Source: a virus. From it: DNA of 29,066 nt. This document shows, one piece after another, positions 11,518-18,555 of the stretch. The stretch lies in IMG/VR virus record IMGVR_UViG_3300046535_000639, positions 1 through 29,066 of that record; one strand, 5' to 3'. The notes beneath the pieces were generated by a model. The model saw nothing but the letters and a program-made list of their open reading frames with translations. It searched no databases and was not told where the DNA came from. The stretch's first letter is position 1. Each line of letters opens with the position of its first letter. The translations under genes and the position numbers were made by a program.

Positions 11518-12587
11518 AATTCGTCGAATGCCCGCAAGGCACGCCTCAATGGTTTGCCGCGCGCTGCGGCAAGATCACCGCCAGCGAGTTCGCGAACGCT
11601 GTCTCGACGGTCGGCGGCCTGACCGAGCAGCAGGAAAAGTATGTCGCGGCGATCCGCGCCGGCGCTGACCAGAAGGCCGCGCTGGCCGAGGCCGGCTACA
11701 AGGCTGCGCCCACCGCTGAATGCGTGAAGCGCGCGTTGGCTGGCGAGGAGACTGCGCAGCCGTCCGACACCGCGAAGCGCTACGCCGCCGACCTGGCGAT
11801 CGAGCGCATCAGCGGCCAGCCACACGGCGAGCCGCCGAAGGCCTGGGTACTCGAGCGCGGCCACGAGATGGAGACTGCCGCGCGCCGCATCTACGAGGGT
11901 CGTACTGGCGCCTTCGTGACCGAGGCAGGCATCTGCCTGACTGACGACGGCACCTTCGGCTACTCGAGCGATGGACTCGTAGACGACGACGGCCTCATCG
12001 AGATCAAGGCGCCGATCGACAGCATCAAGATCATGCACATCCTGGCGACCGGCGACACGTCCGAGTACGACCACCAGATGCAGGGCGGCATGTGGATCAC
12101 CGGCCGCAAGTGGGTCGATTTCATCATGTACGTGCCGGACCTGGCCGCCGTTGGCCGCGACCTCTACGTGAAGCGGGTGCTGCGCGACGACGCCTTCATC
12201 GACGCGATGGTGCAGCGCCTGTGCGCGTTCGACGCCCTGGTCGGCCAGTATGAGGCGGTGCTGCGCGGGCCGCAGGACGACGTCGTCGATGCGGAATTCG
12301 ACCCGGACTTTCAGGAAGCGGTAGCCGCGCCGGCAACCGCCACGATTCTGCCGCTGATCGTCGAGCCCGCGCCGGCGCCGGTTGAGCGGGCCGCGCCCAG
12401 CATGCGCCTCGGCCAGATCAGCGAGCGCCTGGGCTTCGACGTGCGCGCCGACTTCCTCGCGCGCCTCGGCTTCGCGCCGGCCGCGACCGACAAGTCGGCC
12501 AAGCTTTACCACGATGCTGACTTCCCGGCCATCTGTGCCGCGCTGATTCGTCACATCACGGCGGCGCAGCAGGCGAGGGCAGCGTGA
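11514..12587 (+). CDS. YqaJ/lambda-exonuclease-type recombination nuclease with C-terminal extension
   Basis: A 5'-3' double-strand exonuclease of the PD-(D/E)XK superfamily, partner of RecT. The conserved start is GTPQWFAARCGKITASEF (9-26). Catalytic positions are E120 in GHEMETAAR, D153 in SSDGL and E163-x-K165 in LIEIKAP. The Q188/Q190 helix (YDHQMQGGMWITGRKW) follows. Residues about 265-357 form an extension: an acidic Pro/Ala linker, then a compact helical segment (MRLGQISERLGFDVRADFLARLGF). This is not part of the core nuclease and resembles a small DNA-binding module. Total length is 357 residues, longer than lambda Exo (226). Confidence 0.92.
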   Translation: MKFVECPQGTPQWFAARCGKITASEFANAVSTVGGLTEQQEKYVAAIRAGADQKAALAEAGYKAAPTAECVKRALAGEETAQPSDTAKRYAADLAIERISGQPHGEPPKAWVLERGHEMETAARRIYEGRTGAFVTEAGICLTDDGTFGYSSDGLVDDDGLIEIKAPIDSIKIMHILATGDTSEYDHQMQGGMWITGRKWVDFIMYVPDLAAVGRDLYVKRVLRDDAFIDAMVQRLCAFDALVGQYEAVLRGPQDDVVDAEFDPDFQEAVAAPATATILPLIVEPAPAPVERAAPSMRLGQISERLGFDVRADFLARLGFAPAATDKSAKLYHDADFPAICAALIRHITAAQQARAA

Positions 12588-12802
12588 CCGGCCAGACGCC
12601 CTGCCGCTGGACCGCGATCCGCTGCCGCGAGCCCGCGTTTCAGCAGTTCCTCGGCGTCCAGGACCACGAGGCGGCCGCCGCGCGCGTGCGCGAGCTGTGC
12701 GAAGTCGGCTCGCGCGCCGAGCTGGACCGCGACGCGGCCGCACAGGCGCGCTGGGACGAGCGGATCAGGAAAGCGTTTTTGCGGTACCAGCGGCAGCCAT
12801 GA
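12584..12802 (+). CDS. Conserved small phage protein next to exonuclease
   Basis: This 72-residue protein starts at GTG overlapping the exonuclease stop (GTGA). It contains IRCREPAFQQFLGVQDHEAA and a C-terminal VGSRAELDRD...FLRYQRQ, a pattern I associate with small proteins beside phage recombination nucleases, although I cannot name the family. Its stop overlaps the next ATG. The function is unknown; it may modulate recombination or be structural to the operon. Confidence 0.6.
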   Translation: MTGQTPCRWTAIRCREPAFQQFLGVQDHEAAAARVRELCEVGSRAELDRDAAAQARWDERIRKAFLRYQRQP

Positions 12803-13038
12803 TCCGCGCCTTCGCCAACGGCACGTGGTTCTTTGCCGAGCCAGCCACGCGCGAGTGCTTGGGTTGCATTTTCAACAACGAGCGCAGCAAGGTGTGCAAG
12901 CAGGCCGGCGAAGCAGCGGCAGCAGCAGGGATGCCCGATTGCGAGGCCAGCGGGCCGGGCGCAAAGAGCTACATCTACCGGCTTGACCTGAGCGGCGGGC
13001 GGCAGATGGATTTACTTGAAGACGTGAAAACCCAATAA
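12799..13038 (+). CDS. Cys-containing 79-aa phage protein
   Basis: A 79-residue protein with four cysteines: CLGC (about 20-23), then C33 in KVCKQ and C48 in PDCEAS. They could bind a metal. It begins MIRAFANGTWFFAE and ends in an acidic tail. The ATG overlaps the previous stop. No family is recognised with certainty. Confidence 0.55.
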   Translation: MIRAFANGTWFFAEPATRECLGCIFNNERSKVCKQAGEAAAAAGMPDCEASGPGAKSYIYRLDLSGGRQMDLLEDVKTQ

Positions 13039-13049
13039 ACGAGAGAGAC

Positions 13050-13430
13050 ATGAACCCCCAAGACCTTTGCAACCACACAAAAATCCGCCTGATCGCTGCG
13101 GCGCTCGGCCACCAGCAGTGCACGAAGACGGAAGCTTGCCTGATCCCGCTGCCGGGCACGGAGCGTGTGATCGCGATCGGCACGGCGGAGCGGGTGCGGG
13201 AGCTGCTGCCTACCATGGCAGACAGCTTATCTGCCAACCCCGACGCCCTGGCACGCCGCGCCCCTGCGCCTGCCGATGAGCGCGCGCTGGCTGAATGGAT
13301 CGCGCGTGAAATGCCTGCCGGGACTGTGATCGGCGACCCGGCATGGTGGGCGGCCCGTATTGCCCGTGCCGCCCATCAGGCCGCGCCAGCCGAAGAATCC
13401 ACAAATTTGGGCGGCGAGGCGACATCGTGA
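13050..13430 (+). CDS. Hypothetical 126-aa phage protein
   Basis: A 126-residue protein with ACGAGAGAGAC before the ATG. The N-terminal 60 residues (NHTKIRLIAAALGHQQ, then LIPLPGTERVIAIGTA) form a small alpha/beta unit. A Pro/Ala linker and a helical segment with WIAREMPAGTVIGDPAWWAARI follow, typical of phage accessory proteins that carry short reusable modules. Its stop overlaps the start of the HNH gene (GTGA). Confidence 0.55.
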   Translation: MNPQDLCNHTKIRLIAAALGHQQCTKTEACLIPLPGTERVIAIGTAERVRELLPTMADSLSANPDALARRAPAPADERALAEWIAREMPAGTVIGDPAWWAARIARAAHQAAPAEESTNLGGEATS

Positions 13431-13930
13431 AAGTGCCGCCACTATCTCAAGACGATCTGAAAGCGAGGCTTTTGTACGACCGAGAAAGCGGCATGTTCTC
13501 TTGGATCGGCAAGCCGGGGAAAGAGGCTGGGAGACGCAACCAACGCGGTTATCTACGAATTCAGGTCAACGGCCGGACGTATCAAGGGCACCGACTGGCG
13601 TGGCTTTATGTGAATGGCGAAGATCCTGACGGCCATGTTGATCACATCAACGGAGATCCGCGTGATAACAGGATAGAGAACCTGCGAGTTTGCTCATCAA
13701 GAGCAGACAACATGGCAAACCAACGCCTGAGAACTGACAACACGACCAGCGCAAAAGGGGTAATGAAAACTTCTTTGGGCCGGTTTCGAGCACGGCTTTA
13801 TGCGGATAAAAAATCCTACGACGGCGGGTGCCATGACACGGTCGATGAAGCCGCCCACGCATACAACAAACTGGCAATCCAACATTGCCGTGAATTCGCT
13901 GTCCTGAACCCGATTGGAGCAGATAAATGA
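13427..13930 (+). CDS. HNH homing-type endonuclease with AP2 DNA-binding domain
   Basis: A 167-residue free-standing endonuclease. After an N-terminal module (about 5-65, ending GHRLAWLYVNGE) comes the HNH motif VDHINGDPRDNRIENLR (71-87; D72, H73, N81, N85). An AP2-type DNA-binding domain lies at about 108-165 (SAKGVMKTSLGRFRARLY...EEAAHAYNKLA-like). These selfish nucleases cut phage genomes that lack the gene. The start is GTG at 13427, overlapping the previous stop. The base composition is clearly lower in G+C than the neighbours, a sign of recent transfer. The reading frames on both sides remain intact. Confidence 0.88.
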   Translation: MKVPPLSQDDLKARLLYDRESGMFSWIGKPGKEAGRRNQRGYLRIQVNGRTYQGHRLAWLYVNGEDPDGHVDHINGDPRDNRIENLRVCSSRADNMANQRLRTDNTTSAKGVMKTSLGRFRARLYADKKSYDGGCHDTVDEAAHAYNKLAIQHCREFAVLNPIGADK

Positions 13931-14970
13931 ACGAGAAAAATAGTGTGGCACAGCCATCAGCAGCGCCGGGCGGCTATAAGTTGGTGCCGGTCGAGCCTAC
14001 GCAGGCCATGTTCGACGCCGCGAGGACATCGGCTACCGGGAGCAGTACGGAGAAGATTCTGATGGCCAGCTACTGGCGGAATATGGTTGCCGCCGCGCCG
14101 ACCAGTGACCAGCCAGCACAGCCATCAGCCGCGCCGGTAGCGCAGGCCGAGCCGGAGCACTTTTACACGTTCACGAGGCCGAAAGGCTGGGTCAGCTTGA
14201 CGGGCCAAAGCTGGGAAGAATGGACGCGCTCACAGGGAATTCCAACCACGCAGGGCTGGAAGGTCTATGGCTGCGCCGCTCCCACTACCGCAGCACCGGC
14301 CACCACCAGCACCCCGCAAGCGCCGACCAGTGACCAGCAGGCCGGTGCAGTGGATCACGGAATCAGCGTTGTCTACGCATGGCTACAAAGAGCGTCGCAC
14401 TGCGGTTTGCCTGAAGTAGAAGACGGCGCACGTACTATGATGGCGTACTACCAAGGCGCAGAGTTCCCCGAGCCTGGCGCTCCTGCTGCCATCGAGCAGG
14501 CCGGTGCGCAGCCGGTGGCGCTGATTGTGGCGACCGAAGTCAACAGTGAGTCCATAGCGGTTGCGGTCCACCTCAAGCACGGCGATTGCACCACGGTCGT
14601 GTATAGCAGAAACCACGCGCTCAACGGCGGGACCATCGGCACCGAATTGCTACTGGTCTCGTTGGTCGCCGCTCCTACGCCTGCTACCGATCAGGATGCA
14701 CTCGAACCCGTCGAAGGTGACTTGCTGCCGCCAGTCGGATCAAAGGTGCTGATCCACCTCGCAAGCCAAGACGCATGGGTAGAGCACACCGTTACGGGCT
14801 ACTACGTGTGGCCTGCACTCAAGCATCAGGTCTACGAAGGGCAAAAGGACGCACATCGGGTTTTCGTGCGCGTGAAGGACGCCAACGGCTACGGTAACGC
14901 ACGCTTGTTGTCCGGCGTGAGGCTGGCCGCTACTCCTGTCACCGACCAGCCCAAACAGGGAGATGCGTGA
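13927..14970 (+). CDS. Modular phage accessory protein of 347 aa
   Basis: This protein is a chain of short modules joined by Ala/Pro/Thr linkers. Residues 15-60 contain GGYKLVPVEPTQAM and SYWRNMVAAAP, the hallmark of small phage proteins annotated as DUF551- or Eaa-like. About 75-115 is a compact W-rich segment (RPKGWVSLTGQSWEEWTRSQ). The 145-255 region has two further units, and a last unit (265-345) has VGSKVLIHLASQDAWVEHTV, also typical of phage mosaic genes. The ATG overlaps the HNH stop. The function is unknown; in this type of gene, modules are exchanged between phages. Confidence 0.6.
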   Translation: MNEKNSVAQPSAAPGGYKLVPVEPTQAMFDAARTSATGSSTEKILMASYWRNMVAAAPTSDQPAQPSAAPVAQAEPEHFYTFTRPKGWVSLTGQSWEEWTRSQGIPTTQGWKVYGCAAPTTAAPATTSTPQAPTSDQQAGAVDHGISVVYAWLQRASHCGLPEVEDGARTMMAYYQGAEFPEPGAPAAIEQAGAQPVALIVATEVNSESIAVAVHLKHGDCTTVVYSRNHALNGGTIGTELLLVSLVAAPTPATDQDALEPVEGDLLPPVGSKVLIHLASQDAWVEHTVTGYYVWPALKHQVYEGQKDAHRVFVRVKDANGYGNARLLSGVRLAATPVTDQPKQGDA

Positions 14971-15425
14971 TGGGATTGCCTTACGAAAACGCAACCAGCG
15001 GTACCGGAGCGCTCGAAGAAATTGCCAAAGTGCTGAAGCGCTTCGGCTGCACCCGCTTTGGCACGATGACCGACAGCGAAGCTGGTGAATTGATCGTGCA
15101 ATTTACCGCGCGCGGCCGCGATATCAGCGTGAAGGCGAGTGTGCGCGGGTACGCGGCCGCATGGCTGAAAGAGCACCCGTACGGGCCGCGCATCCGTGTA
15201 ACAAAGGTGGCTCACGAGCGGCGCGCCATGGAGCAGGCGGAAATCAGCGCCTGCAGCATCCTGCGTGACTGGATCAAGGGTCAGATCACTGCTGTCGAGG
15301 TTGGCTTGGTCAGCTTCGAAGGTGCATTCCTGGGACAGATCCTTCTGGCGAATGGCAAAACCGTGATGGACCATACCGAAGAAGCTGGGCTGCTGCGGAT
15401 TGCCAACCAAGGAGCGGGGAAATGA
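14970..15425 (+). CDS. Hypothetical 151-aa phage protein
   Basis: A 151-residue protein. The first 75 residues (LEEIAKVLKRFGCTRFGTMT, then LIVQFTARGRDISVKASVRGY) look like an alpha-beta unit. The second half (MEQAEISACSILRDWIKGQI, VEVGLVSFEGAFLGQILLAN) is a conserved phage segment seen in proteins around recombination operons. The ATG shares one base with the previous stop (TGATG); a GTG one codon earlier is also possible. No enzymatic motif is visible. Confidence 0.65.
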   Translation: MGLPYENATSGTGALEEIAKVLKRFGCTRFGTMTDSEAGELIVQFTARGRDISVKASVRGYAAAWLKEHPYGPRIRVTKVAHERRAMEQAEISACSILRDWIKGQITAVEVGLVSFEGAFLGQILLANGKTVMDHTEEAGLLRIANQGAGK

Positions 15426-15901
15426 GCGCCATCATCAGCGCATGCGGCCAGTACCGCTACATGCTCTCGCGCCCCGGCGACATGACGGCTACGCGCGGCC
15501 TGGCCCTGTTCATCATGCTCAACCCGAGCACGGCAGATTCCGAACTCGATGACCCGACGATTCGCCGCTGCCGTGGCTTCGCGCAGACTTGGGGCTGCAA
15601 TGGGATTCAGGTTCTGAACCTGTACGCGCTACGCTCCACGGACCCGGATGCTCTTTGGGAGCACGCCGATCCGGTAGGGCCAGAGAATGACGCATGGCTG
15701 TCGCGCCTCGCGCTCGCGGCCGATGAGGTTGTCTGCGCCTGGGGCGTGAACGCGCAGCCGGCGCGCGCGCGAGAAGTCTCCGCGATGCTGGCCGAGCACG
15801 GCGTCCGCTTGAAATGCCTCGGCACCACGAAGAGCGGCGCGCCGCGTCACCCCCTTTACGTGCGCGGCGATCAGACGCTCATTGACTGGAGCGCATCATG
15901 A
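15422..15901 (+). CDS. DUF1643 family protein
   Basis: A 159-residue protein with the features of DUF1643: YRYMLSRP near the N-terminus, LFIMLNPSTADSELDDPTIRRC (about 29-50), LNLYALRSTDP, and VVCAWGVNA (about 103-111), then the C-terminal LGTTKSGAPRHPLYV. The family is widespread in phages and mobile elements and its biochemical role is not established. It starts within the previous stop (ATGA) and overlaps the next gene. Confidence 0.85.
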   Translation: MSAIISACGQYRYMLSRPGDMTATRGLALFIMLNPSTADSELDDPTIRRCRGFAQTWGCNGIQVLNLYALRSTDPDALWEHADPVGPENDAWLSRLALAADEVVCAWGVNAQPARAREVSAMLAEHGVRLKCLGTTKSGAPRHPLYVRGDQTLIDWSAS

Positions 15902-16032
15902 ACCCCTCCATCGCAATTTGGCTGTGGTGGCTGATGTGCACCACGGCGCCGAGCGTCGAGTGCACCAGGTGCGGCGGCCGGCACCCGCTGAGCCGGTGTC
16001 CGTGGCCGGTGGTCGAGCAGGAAAGGCACTGA
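15898..16032 (+). CDS. 44-aa zinc-knuckle peptide
   Basis: A 44-residue peptide starts MNPSIAIWLWWLMC, a short hydrophobic segment, then CTRCGGRHPLSRCPW: CxxC-x3-H-x4-C, a compact knuckle. The start overlaps the DUF1643 stop. It could bind single-stranded nucleic acid through the knuckle; the role is unknown. Confidence 0.55.
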   Translation: MNPSIAIWLWWLMCTTAPSVECTRCGGRHPLSRCPWPVVEQERH

Positions 16033-16034
16033 AC

Positions 16035-16232
16035 ATGGAACAGATCGAACGCGGGCAAGACCGTCGCCAGGAGCAGGCGCTGTTCTACGACGCCATCAGC
16101 GATCGGCGGCGGAAGCGCTACGACCGGCGCGGGCATGTCGTCCCCGCTTTTCCGGGATCGGTGCGCCCGGGTTTCGCGGAGGCGCCGCCGCCGGTCGAGC
16201 GGCGCAGGGCTCCTGAGTCAGGGATGGAGTAG
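16035..16232 (+). CDS. Hypothetical 65-aa basic protein
   Basis: A 65-residue protein, arginine-rich in its first half (QIERGQDRRQEQALFYDAIS then DRRRKRYDRRG) and Pro-rich in its second. It lies between the zinc-knuckle peptide and xis. There is only a weak ribosome binding site (AGGAAAGG, further upstream than usual). No family is recognised. Confidence 0.5.
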   Translation: MEQIERGQDRRQEQALFYDAISDRRRKRYDRRGHVVPAFPGSVRPGFAEAPPPVERRRAPESGME

Positions 16233-16242
16233 AGGAGGAATA

Positions 16243-16425
16243 ATGCAAGGACAGAAAATTCAATCACGGTACATCACCCTGCAGGAATGGGCCGCCATGA
16301 TGTTCTCGAAGATTCCGCATGAGAACACTTTGCGTCGCTGGGTGCATGATGGGCACATTCAGCCGCAGCCTAAGAAGGTAGGCAAGTCCTGGCAAGTGAA
16401 GCGCGACGCGCAGTACGTGGAGTGA
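16243..16425 (+). CDS. xis: Excisionase (Xis-like)
   Basis: A 60-residue winged-helix protein directly before the integrase. The sequence YITLQEWAAMMF, then HENTLRRWVHDGHIQPQPKK and VGKSWQVKRDAQYV has the excisionase layout: recognition helix, wing and terminal strand. It binds next to attP/attR, bends DNA and steers the integrase towards excision. A very strong ribosome binding site (GAGGAGGAA) lies four bases before the ATG. Its stop is one base from the int start codon, so the two are translated together. Confidence 0.88.
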   Translation: MQGQKIQSRYITLQEWAAMMFSKIPHENTLRRWVHDGHIQPQPKKVGKSWQVKRDAQYVE

Positions 16426-16426
16426 T

Positions 16427-17527
16427 ATGGGAAGGCAGAGACTAGTGAAGAACAGGGCTTTGCCGCCCAACCTCTACGTCAATTCGGCGGGCTACTACTC
16501 CTACAAGGACCCGCAGACCAAGCGGCAAAAGGGGCTCGGCAGGGACCGGCCCAAGGCCATCCAGGCGGCGAAGCAGGCCAATGCAGCCCTTGCTACGCGC
16601 GAGGAATCGTCGCTGGTCGATTGGGTGCTCGGCAAGGCCGATTACACCCTGGCCGAATGGCTGCCAGTGTATCGCGAACTGTGGGAGGCCGAAACCAAGC
16701 CATCAGAGAGCACCCTGACCGGCGCGAAGAACCTGCTGCGACGACTTGGTGAGGCCGATATCGGGAACATGCGAATGAGGCACATCGAGACCGTGCACGT
16801 TGCGACGTTCCTGGGCGCGTTCGCGAAAGAGAGCGGCGCCGGCATCGGGCGCAACATGCGGTCGAAGCTGAACGACATATTCAGGTGGGCGGAAACGCAG
16901 GGGGTAATCGATGTGGGCCGAAACCCGGTCGCAGCGACGTTCAACCCAGAGTATAAGGTGAAGCGCGAGCGGCTGAGCCTGGAACAGTTCTGGCTCATTC
17001 ATGCGCAGGCCAGCACATGGGCGAAAAACGCGATGATGCTCGCCCTGGTCACCGGGCAGAGGCGCGACGACATCGCCAACATGAAATTTGCCGACTACAA
17101 GGACGGTTACCTTCATGTTGCCCAAGGGAAGTCAGGTGGCGAGACGAAGTTGCAGCTCGACGGGGCGATCAAGCTGACGAAGGTCGGCCAATCCATTGGC
17201 GATGTGGTCGCCGGATGCCGTGACCTGATCGTGAGCCGGCATCTCGTCCACCATACCGAGCGGGTGGCGACGATCAAGCCAGGTGACAAAGTGCGCGCAA
17301 ACGGCCTTTCCGATGCATTTAAGGCGGCGCGCGAGAAGGCCAAGATCGAGGCATCGGGAGGCCGCACGCCTCCGTCATTCCACGAGATCCGCAGCCTGGC
17401 CGAGCGACTTTACAAGGAAGAGTTCGGAGCCGATTTTGCGCAAGCCATCCTCGGCCACAAGAGCGCGCAGATGACCGCGAAGTACGACGATTTGCGCGGC
17501 GGATGGAAGACTGTACGAGCGAAGTGA
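16427..17527 (+). CDS. int: Lambda-type tyrosine integrase
   Basis: A 366-residue site-specific recombinase. The N-terminal arm-binding domain starts like lambda Int (LPPNLYVNSAGYYSYKDP, 12-29). A core-binding domain spans about 72-170 and the catalytic domain about 178-360. Catalytic residues are R212 (GQRRDD), K235, H319 and R322 (HEIRS), H344 (LGHKS) and the Tyr nucleophile Y353 (AKYDD). R212 and K235 have the same numbers as in lambda, and the spacing 319-322-344-353 equals lambda's 308-311-333-342. It integrates and, with Xis, excises the phage at att sites. It is the last gene of the rightward operon and converges on the lysis cassette. Confidence 0.95.
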   Translation: MGRQRLVKNRALPPNLYVNSAGYYSYKDPQTKRQKGLGRDRPKAIQAAKQANAALATREESSLVDWVLGKADYTLAEWLPVYRELWEAETKPSESTLTGAKNLLRRLGEADIGNMRMRHIETVHVATFLGAFAKESGAGIGRNMRSKLNDIFRWAETQGVIDVGRNPVAATFNPEYKVKRERLSLEQFWLIHAQASTWAKNAMMLALVTGQRRDDIANMKFADYKDGYLHVAQGKSGGETKLQLDGAIKLTKVGQSIGDVVAGCRDLIVSRHLVHHTERVATIKPGDKVRANGLSDAFKAAREKAKIEASGGRTPPSFHEIRSLAERLYKEEFGADFAQAILGHKSAQMTAKYDDLRGGWKTVRAK

Positions 17528-17725
17528 ATTCGTAAAATTTTCAACGAATTTCTGTAAAAATCACGGACCGCCTTTAGGTACGGGCGCGGTTTAAGACTCG
17601 GATAATTACATCTGAACCTTTTGTCGAAAGGCATTTTTCATAGGTAAATCAGTTACATAGGGGTGGAAAGTTGGTGTCGCCATACCGACAATTTCCCACT
17701 TTTGCACTCCAATAAAATCAATGAC
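17528..17725. other. AT-rich intergenic region, candidate attP
   Basis: This is a 198-base gap between convergent int and the last lysis-cassette ORF, clearly richer in A+T than the rest. It holds short repeats such as GTAAAATTTTC/TGTAAAAATC (17535-17561), a weak hairpin with T-tract (17617-17638) and an imperfect inverted repeat (about 17663-17698). A near-match to the IHF consensus occurs around 17717. The core sequence cannot be identified without the host; attP is inferred from location beside int. Confidence 0.45.
17617..17638 (+). terminator. Weak terminator downstream of int
   Basis: CCTTT-TGTCG-AAAGG forms a five-base-pair stem followed by CA and T5 (17634-17638). It could end the int transcript about 100 bases after its stop codon. 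The stem is short, so this is a tentative call. Confidence 0.4.
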
Positions 17726-17848
17726 CTACAACTGTATTTTCGTAGGATCGGGAGCTGGTTTTGGCGGCGCTGGCACGATAACCAATACGCCGTCGACCAC
17801 GTACATCAGCAGCTCGGGCCCGGCGGGCGTCAGCACGTGGAATTCCAT
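17726..17848 (-). CDS. Possible 40-aa protein at the end of the lysis cassette
   Basis: A 40-residue ORF shares a base with the DUF1353 stop (TGATG). The middle is hydrophobic (LLMYVVDGVLVIVP) and the C-terminus Pro-rich (APPKPAPDPTKIQL). The hydrophobic stretch is too short and contains Asp, so a transmembrane helix is doubtful. It is the last ORF before the int-side gap. Confidence 0.45.
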   Translation of the reverse strand: MEFHVLTPAGPELLMYVVDGVLVIVPAPPKPAPDPTKIQL

Positions 17849-18231
17849 CACGCGGCCTTTGCATGCTCCGGGTCCCAATGCGAGCCGCCACCCAGCCTCA
17901 CCCCCGCCCACATCAGCCAGCGCCGCCAGGCCGGCACACCGGTGACCGCCGAGGCCTCGCGCAGCACCGCATCCGCCGTCGCGCGGTCGACTAGGTGCGT
18001 GCTGTAGAGGTAGTCGTGCACGATAGCCGCCAGGCTGGCCGTATCGCCGCACAGGTCGTAGACGAGCGGGATGCGCGGCACGCTGGCCAGGTCGGTCTGG
18101 AAGCCGGCCGGCACGGCGATCACGCGCTGGGCAACATCCGACAGGTAGACCACCGACTGAACCACGATCCACTTGCCGTCATCCTGGTCGGTGGCCGGCG
18201 CGAGCGCGCCGCGCTGGACGAAGCGGCTCAC
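17848..18231 (-). CDS. DUF1353 family protein
   Basis: This 127-residue protein matches DUF1353: a strand-rich N-terminal half (KWIVVQSVVYLS), FQTDLASVPRIPLVYDLCGD (around 48-67), an AAIVHDYLYSTHL block containing the conserved His-Asp pair, and a C-terminal helix with WRRWLMWAGVRLGG. The family is common near phage lysis genes and unproven in function; a peptidase-like role has been suggested only by its conserved His/Asp. The start is GTG at 18231, overlapping the lipoprotein stop (GTGA). The open frame further upstream is a shadow of the lipoprotein gene. Confidence 0.8.
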   Translation of the reverse strand: MSRFVQRGALAPATDQDDGKWIVVQSVVYLSDVAQRVIAVPAGFQTDLASVPRIPLVYDLCGDTASLAAIVHDYLYSTHLVDRATADAVLREASAVTGVPAWRRWLMWAGVRLGGGSHWDPEHAKAA

Positions 18232-18500
18232 GACTTCGCCGCCGACGGGGTGCTTGGCGCAGCCTGCAGCGGACCGCACAAGGTCTGCACCGCCGGCTGA
18301 ATCTCCGGATGGCGCTGGATTGCCGAATACGGCAGGTCGCACAGCGCGACCTTCTGGGCCTGGACGACGGTATCCGCCGCGGCGTGCGCGCCGGTGACAG
18401 CCACGGTGCCGTAGCCCTGGATAGCCTGCTGCACGCTGGCGCAGCCGGAGATGGAGGCAGCCAGCACCAGGCCGGCCGCAATGATGAGCAGCTTCTTCAT
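18228..18500 (-). CDS. Small lipoprotein of the lysis cassette
   Basis: A 90-residue lipoprotein precursor: MKKLLIIAAGLVLAASISGC, lipidated Cys at 20. The mature part is helical and has two further Cys (ALCDLP and TLCGPL) that may form a disulfide. The start at 18500 has AGAGG nine bases upstream; an in-frame ATG three codons earlier lies directly on that site and is less likely. The position suggests an outer-membrane-linked lysis function such as an o-spanin, but it lacks the Pro-rich stretch of Rz1 and no Rz partner is evident. Confidence 0.65.
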   Translation of the reverse strand: MKKLLIIAAGLVLAASISGCASVQQAIQGYGTVAVTGAHAAADTVVQAQKVALCDLPYSAIQRHPEIQPAVQTLCGPLQAAPSTPSAAKS

Positions 18501-18555
18501 GGGGAACATCCTCTTGTGGTTGTAGCGCCATGGCCGGTGGCGCGAAGGTGCTGGC

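Noticed and set aside
11112-12743. Minus-strand frame of 543 codons across recT and the exonuclease
   Set aside because: It lies opposite two unmistakable recombination genes and shows no motif or ribosome binding site.
17528-17725. tRNA gene or tRNA 3' end at the att candidate
   Set aside because: No cloverleaf or T-arm motif could be drawn on either strand; the att core therefore stays unassigned.
18525-18543. Hairpin GCGCCA-N7-TGGCGC between the exported nuclease and the lipoprotein
   Set aside because: The stem is only six base pairs with no T-tract on either side, so it does not support a terminator.
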